Part shown: piece after piece, positions 58,664-64,000 of the stretch
Position numbering within the stretch: the stretch's first letter is position 1
How the letters are laid out: every line of letters starts with the position of its first letter
NCBI RefSeq assembly: GCF_009756665.1
Contig: NZ_CP037953.1
Coordinates: 1,736,001-1,800,000, forward strand
From: Permianibacter aggregans
GTDB lineage: Bacteria; Pseudomonadota; Gammaproteobacteria; Enterobacterales; Permianibacteraceae
Direction: 5' to 3'
Length of the DNA: 64,000 bases
The notes under the pieces: model-generated
Seen by the model: only the letters and a program-made list of their open reading frames with translations
What the model was told of the DNA's origin: nothing
Databases searched by the model: none
Translations under genes and position numbers: made by a program

Positions 58664-59698
58664 ATGGACATTACTGAGCTGTTAGCGTTCTCTGTCAAAA
58701 ACCGCGCCTCCGACTTGCACTTGTCGTCCGGTCTGCCGCCGATGATTCGCGTCGACGGTGATGTGCGCCGGATCAATGTGCCGCCGCTCGATCACAAGAC
58801 TGTGCACGGTTTGGTCTACGACATTATGAACGACAAACAGCGCAAGGATTACGAAGAATTTCTGGAAACCGATTTTTCATTTGAGCTGCCAGGCGTCGCG
58901 CGTTTCCGCGTAAACGCGTTCAACCAGAACCGCGGCGCCGGCGCCGTATTTCGTACCATTCCTTCGCAAGTGCTGACACTGGAGGAATTGCAAGCACCAG
59001 CCATTTTCAAAGACATTTCGATGAAGCCGCGCGGCCTTTGCCTGGTCACCGGTCCAACCGGTTCCGGTAAGTCGACAACGCTGGCCGGCATGATCAACTA
59101 CGTCAACGAAAACAAATATGAACATATTTTGACCGTTGAAGATCCAATCGAGTTTGTGCACGAATCGAAAAAATGTCTGGTCAACCAACGCGAAGTGCAC
59201 CGCGACACGCTCGGCTTCAACGAAGCCCTGCGTTCGGCACTGCGGGAAGACCCGGACATCATTCTGGTCGGTGAGATGCGCGACCTGGAAACCATCCGCC
59301 TGGCATTGACCGCGGCCGAAACCGGCCACTTGGTGTTCGGCACGCTGCACACGACCTCTGCGGCAAAAACCATCGACCGTATCATCGACGTGTTCCCGGC
59401 CGCAGAGAAAGGCATGGTCCGTTCGATGCTGTCGGAATCGCTGCAGGCGGTCATCTCGCAAACGTTGCTGAAAAAAGTCGGCGGCGGCCGGGTCGCGGCG
59501 CACGAGATCATGATCGGCACACCGGCGATTCGAAACCTGATCCGCGAAGACAAAGTCGCGCAGATGTACAGCTCGATTCAAACCGGTGCCCAGTTCGGCA
59601 TGCAGACGCTGGATCAGTGCTTGAAGGACTTGATTGGCAAAGGTCTGGTCACCCGTCAGGATGCGCGCGAAAAAGCCAAGAACAAGGAAGATTTTTGA
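58664..59698 (+). CDS. pilT: Type IV pilus retraction ATPase PilT
   Basis: A 344-residue hexameric ATPase. Walker A GPTGSGKST is at 130-138, followed by the Asp box (TVEDPIEFVH), the Walker B region (EDPDIILVGEMRDLET) and the His box (TGHLVFGTLHTTSA). The retraction-specific AIRNLIRE motif is present near the C-terminus. PilT depolymerises the pilus, driving twitching and DNA uptake. AGGA lies upstream of the ATG. pilU follows after 120 bp; the pilus structural genes are elsewhere. Confidence 0.97.
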   Translation: MDITELLAFSVKNRASDLHLSSGLPPMIRVDGDVRRINVPPLDHKTVHGLVYDIMNDKQRKDYEEFLETDFSFELPGVARFRVNAFNQNRGAGAVFRTIPSQVLTLEELQAPAIFKDISMKPRGLCLVTGPTGSGKSTTLAGMINYVNENKYEHILTVEDPIEFVHESKKCLVNQREVHRDTLGFNEALRSALREDPDIILVGEMRDLETIRLALTAAETGHLVFGTLHTTSAAKTIDRIIDVFPAAEKGMVRSMLSESLQAVISQTLLKKVGGGRVAAHEIMIGTPAIRNLIREDKVAQMYSSIQTGAQFGMQTLDQCLKDLIGKGLVTRQDAREKAKNKEDF

Positions 59699-59818
59699 GA
59701 CCTGCTCCGCAAAGCGGCAGCCTGAAAAGCGAAGCAAAGCGCGGCCGCTTTACACTGAGCGGTCGCAACCCAACGCATTTCCCGGCGTTGACTTATTGGC
59801 AGTGCAACGAGGTGTAGC

Positions 59819-60958
59819 ATGGATTTTGAAGGTCTGTTGAAATTCATGGTCGGCAAGAAAGCGTCCGACTTGTTCATCACGGCGGGCATTCCGCCGAGCA
59901 TGAAGATCAACGGCAAAGTCGTGCCGGTAACCCAGAAAGATCTGTCGCCGGAAAAAGCCCGCGAAGTCGTGCTGTCGATCATGAACGAGGAACAGCGCCG
60001 CGACTTCGCCCGTACCCGTGAGTGCAATTTTGCGATTTCCGCGACCGGCGTTGGCCGCTTCCGGGTCAGTGCGTTTCAACAACGTAACAATGTTGGCATG
60101 GTACTGCGCCGCATCGAAACCAAAATCCCGACATTGGAAGAACTGCGTCTGCCGGAAGTGTTGAAACAATTGGCGATGACCAAGCGCGGCCTGATCATTT
60201 TCGTCGGCGCCACCGGCACCGGCAAGTCAACTTCGCTGGCGGCGATGATCGGCTATCGCAACCGCAACTCGACCGGCCACATCATCACCATCGAGGACCC
60301 GATCGAATTCATTCACAACCACGAAAAATGCATTGTCACCCAACGCGAAGTTGGTATCGATACCGAAAGCTTTGAAGTGGCGCTGCGCAACACCCTGCGT
60401 CAGGCGCCCGATGTCATTCTGATCGGCGAGGTGCGTTCAGCCGAAACGATGGATTACGCCGTCGCGTTCGCCGAAACTGGTCACTTGGCGCTGTGCACTT
60501 TGCACGCCAACAACGCCAACCAGGCTCTCGACCGCATTCTGCATTTCTTCCCGAAAGAGAAGCACAACCAGGTGCTGCTCGACCTGTCGCTGAACCTGAA
60601 AGGCATCGTCGCCCAGCAGCTGATCCCGACTCCGGATGGCGCCGGTCGCCGCCCGGCCATTGAAATCATGATCGGCACGCCGCTGATCAGTGATCACATC
60701 CGCAAAGGCGAAGTGCACCTGCTGAAAGAAGTCATGAAGCGCTCGAATGAGCTCGGCATGCAGACCTTTGACCAAGCTCTGTTCAAACTCTACAAAGCCG
60801 GCGAAATCACCTACGAAGACGCCCTGCACCACGCCGACTCGGCCAATGACCTCCGCCTGCTGATCAAACTCGATAGCGGCGAAATCGGTCACGAAGCCGA
60901 CCAACAAGGCGGCTTGTCGTTGGAGGGTCGTTCGAATCCAGGCCGATTAATTCGCTGA
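59819..60958 (+). CDS. pilU: PilT-dependent retraction ATPase PilU
   Basis: The 379-residue paralogue of PilT. Walker A GATGTGKST is at 130-138, with TIEDPIEFIHN, APDVILIGEVRSAET and LALCTLHANNANQ following. The C-terminal extension after LLIKLDSG is typical of PilU. PilU works with PilT to boost retraction force and cannot act alone in the species tested. AGGTG precedes the ATG by seven bases. Confidence 0.95.
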   Translation: MDFEGLLKFMVGKKASDLFITAGIPPSMKINGKVVPVTQKDLSPEKAREVVLSIMNEEQRRDFARTRECNFAISATGVGRFRVSAFQQRNNVGMVLRRIETKIPTLEELRLPEVLKQLAMTKRGLIIFVGATGTGKSTSLAAMIGYRNRNSTGHIITIEDPIEFIHNHEKCIVTQREVGIDTESFEVALRNTLRQAPDVILIGEVRSAETMDYAVAFAETGHLALCTLHANNANQALDRILHFFPKEKHNQVLLDLSLNLKGIVAQQLIPTPDGAGRRPAIEIMIGTPLISDHIRKGEVHLLKEVMKRSNELGMQTFDQALFKLYKAGEITYEDALHHADSANDLRLLIKLDSGEIGHEADQQGGLSLEGRSNPGRLIR

Positions 60959-61513
60959 AAGTAGCGATCTCAATGATCAATGCGTAGGCATTTGTCAGCC
61001 CATTTACATTCGGTAAATTATTTCCCCAATGACTCCCGCGAAAGCGGTAGTGGTGTTTTTCAATGAGCCAGCGAGAATGAACGAAATCGGCAACAATGCG
61101 CTAATTTTGCTCAACTCGATAGCTCGGTGCCAAAAAATTTGGCCCACCTAATACATACAAGGGCGATAACCCCTTGAATCACTGAGCATCAGGCTGCGTC
61201 AAGCACCGTCAGATCTGTTCGTCGAAAGGCCTTTGAAAAAAAGCAAAGACTGCTTCCACTGATCCTCCACTTGTCGTTAGAGTGCTACCGACTCAGAAGT
61301 TGATTGTTTTTTATACAGCGCTTTTGTAATTATTACGCTGTTATTCCATGCATTTCTTCCTAAAAATGTATCAGTTCGCAGGATTATCGTTTGTGCACGT
61401 GCGGCGCATCACATAGTATCCGTGTGGCTTTACGCAGCGGATGAGTTGTGTAGCGCTTTGCTATGGGAGCTCAGAGAGCACACTGCCTAAAATAACTTAC
61501 GGAAGAATCATAC
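60959..61513. other. Intergenic region upstream of the TonB-dependent receptor
   Basis: About 555 bp with no gene I can support. The right half is AT-rich (61290-61370, with TTTTTTATACAGCGC and TTGTAATTATTACGC) and probably holds the receptor promoter and regulatory sites. An AAGGG/CCCTT inverted repeat near 61169-61186 has no T-run. I do not see a clear Fur box, tRNA or terminator for pilU. Confidence 0.5.
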
Positions 61514-64000
61514 ATGTTGAAGAAAACCCCCTTGTTTGAATACGCCAAGTCACCGTTGGCACATGCCATTACTGGCATTATGGCGATGACATCATTGAAT
61601 GTTGTCGCTCAGGAAGCTGCCGAATCGGAGTCGAAGGCTGAAGAAGAACGCGTGATCGTTGTCGGTTCGCGCATCCGTCGCGACAGCTTCAATTCGGAGC
61701 AGCCCGTCGACATCATCATGGCTGAAGACGCCATCAAGTCCGGCGTCTCCAACGTCGCAGAACTGTTGCAGCGTCTGACCGTTGCCTCCGGTTCGCCGCA
61801 GGTCACCTCCGCTACCTCGAGTGAATTTGTGCAGGAGGGCGGTATTGGTGTCGAGACTTTCTCGCTTCGTGGTCTGGGCCCGAACCGCACCTTGGTGCTT
61901 CTGAACGGTCGTCGTGCCGGTCCGGCCGGTACCCGAGGTGAGACGTCGGCATTTGACTTCAACACGCTGCCGATTTCGATGGTTGAACGTATCGAAATCC
62001 TGAAGGATGGCGCTTCGTCCCTGTATGGTTCTGATGCCGTCGCAGGTGTCGTCAACATCATCACCAAAACCGGTGATGAAAGCGCGATCGATGCGTTTAT
62101 TTCTCAGCCAGAAGAAAGTGGTGGTGAGCGTTCTCGTCTGTCGCTGACTTTTGGTCGCTCGTTTGACGGCGGCTCGTTCCGGGTAACCGCCGATTATGAC
62201 AAACAACAGGAACTGGCTCGTGGTGACCGCGATTACTTTGCCTGCGGTCAGCGCTATATTTTTGATGCGGTAACCGGCGAGCGCGCCGATCCGATCGATC
62301 CACGCACAGGCACTTACCACTGCCGCGATCTGCTCTGGGGCCATGTCTGGATTTACGACTATCAGGATGCCGGTGGCAACGTGTTGCCTGGCATGTTGGC
62401 TCAATACGACTACGATGGTGATCTCGGCAACTACCTGACGCCATTCCCGAACATGGTCGACCCAAACAATCCGGACTTCATGGTCACGCCTCCAGGCTGG
62501 TTCCCGGTCAACTATGATCGCACCTCGGACGGCCTTGCCAACGCTGATCATCCCTTCCAGGATCGTCAATCGCTGGTGCCGGAATCCGAACGTGCCACCA
62601 TCTACGGCCAAGCCGAGTTTGATGTCAGCGACAACGTCAATCTCTATACTGAAGTGCTGCTGAACCGTCGTAAAACCGACGTAAATGGCTACCGCCAGTT
62701 CTGGGGTTACGTCTACAACGAAAACTTCTTCGCTGGTAACCCGCTGAGCGCTGGTTGGCAGGGCGCTCAATGGCTGAGCCCGACGCCGATCACCGATCAC
62801 AGCTTCAATAAAATCACCGTTGATTACCAACGCTACGTTGTTGGTGCCACCGGCGATATCGGCGACTGGTATTGGGATGCGTCCTATCAGTTCAGCCGTT
62901 CTGAAGGTGAATACACTAACGCCGTCATCTTTGATGATTCGATCACTGATCAGAACTTCCTGGATGGTTCCTGCGTCGGCATGACTACCTCGGTTCGCGG
63001 TGTGCCTTGTATTGACATCCCGTGGCTGGATCCGCAATTCCTGGCCGGCAATATTTCGCCAGAGATGCGCGCGTTCCTGTTCGGTACTGACACCGGCGAA
63101 ACCGTTTACGATCAAAGCTCGTTCGACGTGGTGTTTTCTAATGGTAACCTGCTGGAGTTGCCGGCTGGTGATCTCGGTATCGCTGTCGGCGCTCACTACC
63201 GCACCGACGAAATCACCGACACACCTGGAGCCACGACACTGGCGAGCAATGCTTGGGGTGCCAGCAGTGCCGGCATCACCGCCGGTGACGACACGACAAC
63301 GGCGTTTTTTGGCGAGGCTCGTATACCACTGCTGCGTGACCTGCCAGGTGCCTATAACGTTGAGTTGACGCTCTCCGCGCGTTATACCGATGTTGATACC
63401 TCCGGTAGCGATACCACCTACAAGGCAGGTTTGAGCTGGGCCGTCGATGAAACCTTCCGGATTCGTGCTTCGCACGGTACCTCGTTCCGGGCACCAGCAT
63501 TGTTCGAACTGTATCTGGCCGATCAAACCTCGTTCATCAGCCAGCGCGCCGTTGACCCATGTATCCGCTGGGCCCAGAACCTGACCGATGGCAACATCAC
63601 CCAACGCATGGCCGACAACTGTGCTGCCGAAGGCATTGCTCCGGACTATGCTGGTGGTGCCATCACTGCCACCGTGGTTACCGGTGGCGGACTCGGCATT
63701 CTGGAATCAGAAACTTCGGAAGCAACGACATACGGCTTTGTCTGGAAGCCAACGTTTGCCGATCTGAGCGTCTCTGTTGATTATTTCGACTTCCTGATCG
63801 AAGGCGAGATTACCCAGCTGGGCGCCGGCAACATTGTGTTCCAGTGCTACGACTCGACATTCTTCCCGACCGATCCGCTGTGCTCGCAGTTCGAGCGTAG
63901 TGCCCTCGATAACCGCATTGAAACCGTTCGCGATCAATTCATCAATATCGCCGAACAAACCAACCGCGGTTACGACGTGAAAATTGAATACCGCACCGAT
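61514..64000 (+). CDS. TonB-dependent outer-membrane receptor, N-terminal 829 codons
   Basis: The frame stays open from ATG 61514 to the window edge, so the C-terminus is missing. A signal peptide (about 1-35, ending NVVAQEA) is followed by an acidic linker and a TonB-box-like VIVVGSRI (about 49-56), then the plug (SLRGLGPNRTLVLLNGRRAG, ERIEILKDGASSLYGSDAVAGV in two pieces, NIITKTG) and long beta-barrel repeats. This GSRIRR-type plug is common in Alteromonadales-like receptors for sugars, peptides or other polymers; the substrate cannot be told from sequence here. Neighbours give no clue within the window. Confidence 0.93.
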   Translation, partial: MLKKTPLFEYAKSPLAHAITGIMAMTSLNVVAQEAAESESKAEEERVIVVGSRIRRDSFNSEQPVDIIMAEDAIKSGVSNVAELLQRLTVASGSPQVTSATSSEFVQEGGIGVETFSLRGLGPNRTLVLLNGRRAGPAGTRGETSAFDFNTLPISMVERIEILKDGASSLYGSDAVAGVVNIITKTGDESAIDAFISQPEESGGERSRLSLTFGRSFDGGSFRVTADYDKQQELARGDRDYFACGQRYIFDAVTGERADPIDPRTGTYHCRDLLWGHVWIYDYQDAGGNVLPGMLAQYDYDGDLGNYLTPFPNMVDPNNPDFMVTPPGWFPVNYDRTSDGLANADHPFQDRQSLVPESERATIYGQAEFDVSDNVNLYTEVLLNRRKTDVNGYRQFWGYVYNENFFAGNPLSAGWQGAQWLSPTPITDHSFNKITVDYQRYVVGATGDIGDWYWDASYQFSRSEGEYTNAVIFDDSITDQNFLDGSCVGMTTSVRGVPCIDIPWLDPQFLAGNISPEMRAFLFGTDTGETVYDQSSFDVVFSNGNLLELPAGDLGIAVGAHYRTDEITDTPGATTLASNAWGASSAGITAGDDTTTAFFGEARIPLLRDLPGAYNVELTLSARYTDVDTSGSDTTYKAGLSWAVDETFRIRASHGTSFRAPALFELYLADQTSFISQRAVDPCIRWAQNLTDGNITQRMADNCAAEGIAPDYAGGAITATVVTGGGLGILESETSEATTYGFVWKPTFADLSVSVDYFDFLIEGEITQLGAGNIVFQCYDSTFFPTDPLCSQFERSALDNRIETVRDQFINIAEQTNRGYDVKIEYRTD

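Noticed and set aside
61592-63604. A 670-codon open frame on the minus strand inside the TonB-dependent receptor
   Set aside because: It is the antisense of a clearly coding, family-typical receptor. The antisense translation has no recognisable motif and arises from codon bias.

Overview
The window is chromosomal DNA from a gammaproteobacterium outside the enterics. RsmJ, ElbB, the PilT/PilU pair next to YggS-ProC-YggT, a LapA-type giant adhesin with its own type I exporter, and secreted metalloproteases all fit an aquatic or surface-living member; I cannot fix the genus. Coding density is high. I see no rRNA, tRNA, CRISPR array or prophage.

Layout. 1-2.3 kb: the 3' part of rmuC, a YhhQ-type queuosine-precursor transporter, a three-copy tandem array in which the tail of that transporter gene is repeated together with REPIN palindromes, and a tiny membrane protein. 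2.3-6.6 kb: two secreted metalloproteases (M28 and M4) on the minus strand with almost identical C-terminal PPC + P-domain cassettes. 7.2-27.2 kb: a biofilm locus on the minus strand, read tolC-like > type I ABC exporter > HlyD adaptor > LuxR-type regulator > a 4783-residue RTX/cadherin-like adhesin with a LapA-style retention module and a TAAG LapG-type site. 27.4-35.7 kb: housekeeping genes (DUF1285, MOSC, a TPR-diguanylate cyclase, DUF2199, TusA-like, HemW, RdgB, ElbB, RsmJ and a small hypothetical). 35.8-37.3 kb: a complete IS50/Tn5-type insertion sequence with a 9-bp target duplication and a frameshifted transposase. 37.3-47.3 kb: accessory genes (DUF3050, oxidoreductase + LysR, a three-gene DUF2589-like operon, a 1039-residue vWA/CxxCH membrane-anchored protein, a membrane diguanylate cyclase). 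47.4-51.3 kb: copper efflux (copA-cueR with a divergent CopZ-like gene and a MerR-type dyad) and an IbpA/Hsp20 gene with a textbook sigma-32 promoter and a ROSE-like RNA thermometer. 51.3-61 kb: DUF4426, a dynamin-like GTPase, another TPR-diguanylate cyclase, then yggU-yggT-proC-yggS divergent from pilT-pilU. 61.5 kb to the end: the start of a TonB-dependent receptor.

How the genes may work together. The adhesin, its exporter, the twitching ATPases and three diguanylate cyclases with intact GGEEF and inhibitory RxxD sites form a plausible surface-attachment repertoire, because LapA-type adhesins are held on the cell by c-di-GMP through LapD/LapG (neither is visible here). The least explained block is the DUF2589-like operon at 40.6-42.35 kb, divergent from the vWA/CxxCH protein: two paralogous small proteins flank an unknown one beside a large extracytoplasmic protein that combines two CxxCH motifs, a MIDAS and a cysteine-rich membrane tail. 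The other unusual signals are the gene-tail/REPIN tandem array, the protease pair sharing one C-terminal cassette, and the insertion sequence sitting exactly in the loop of an intergenic palindrome.
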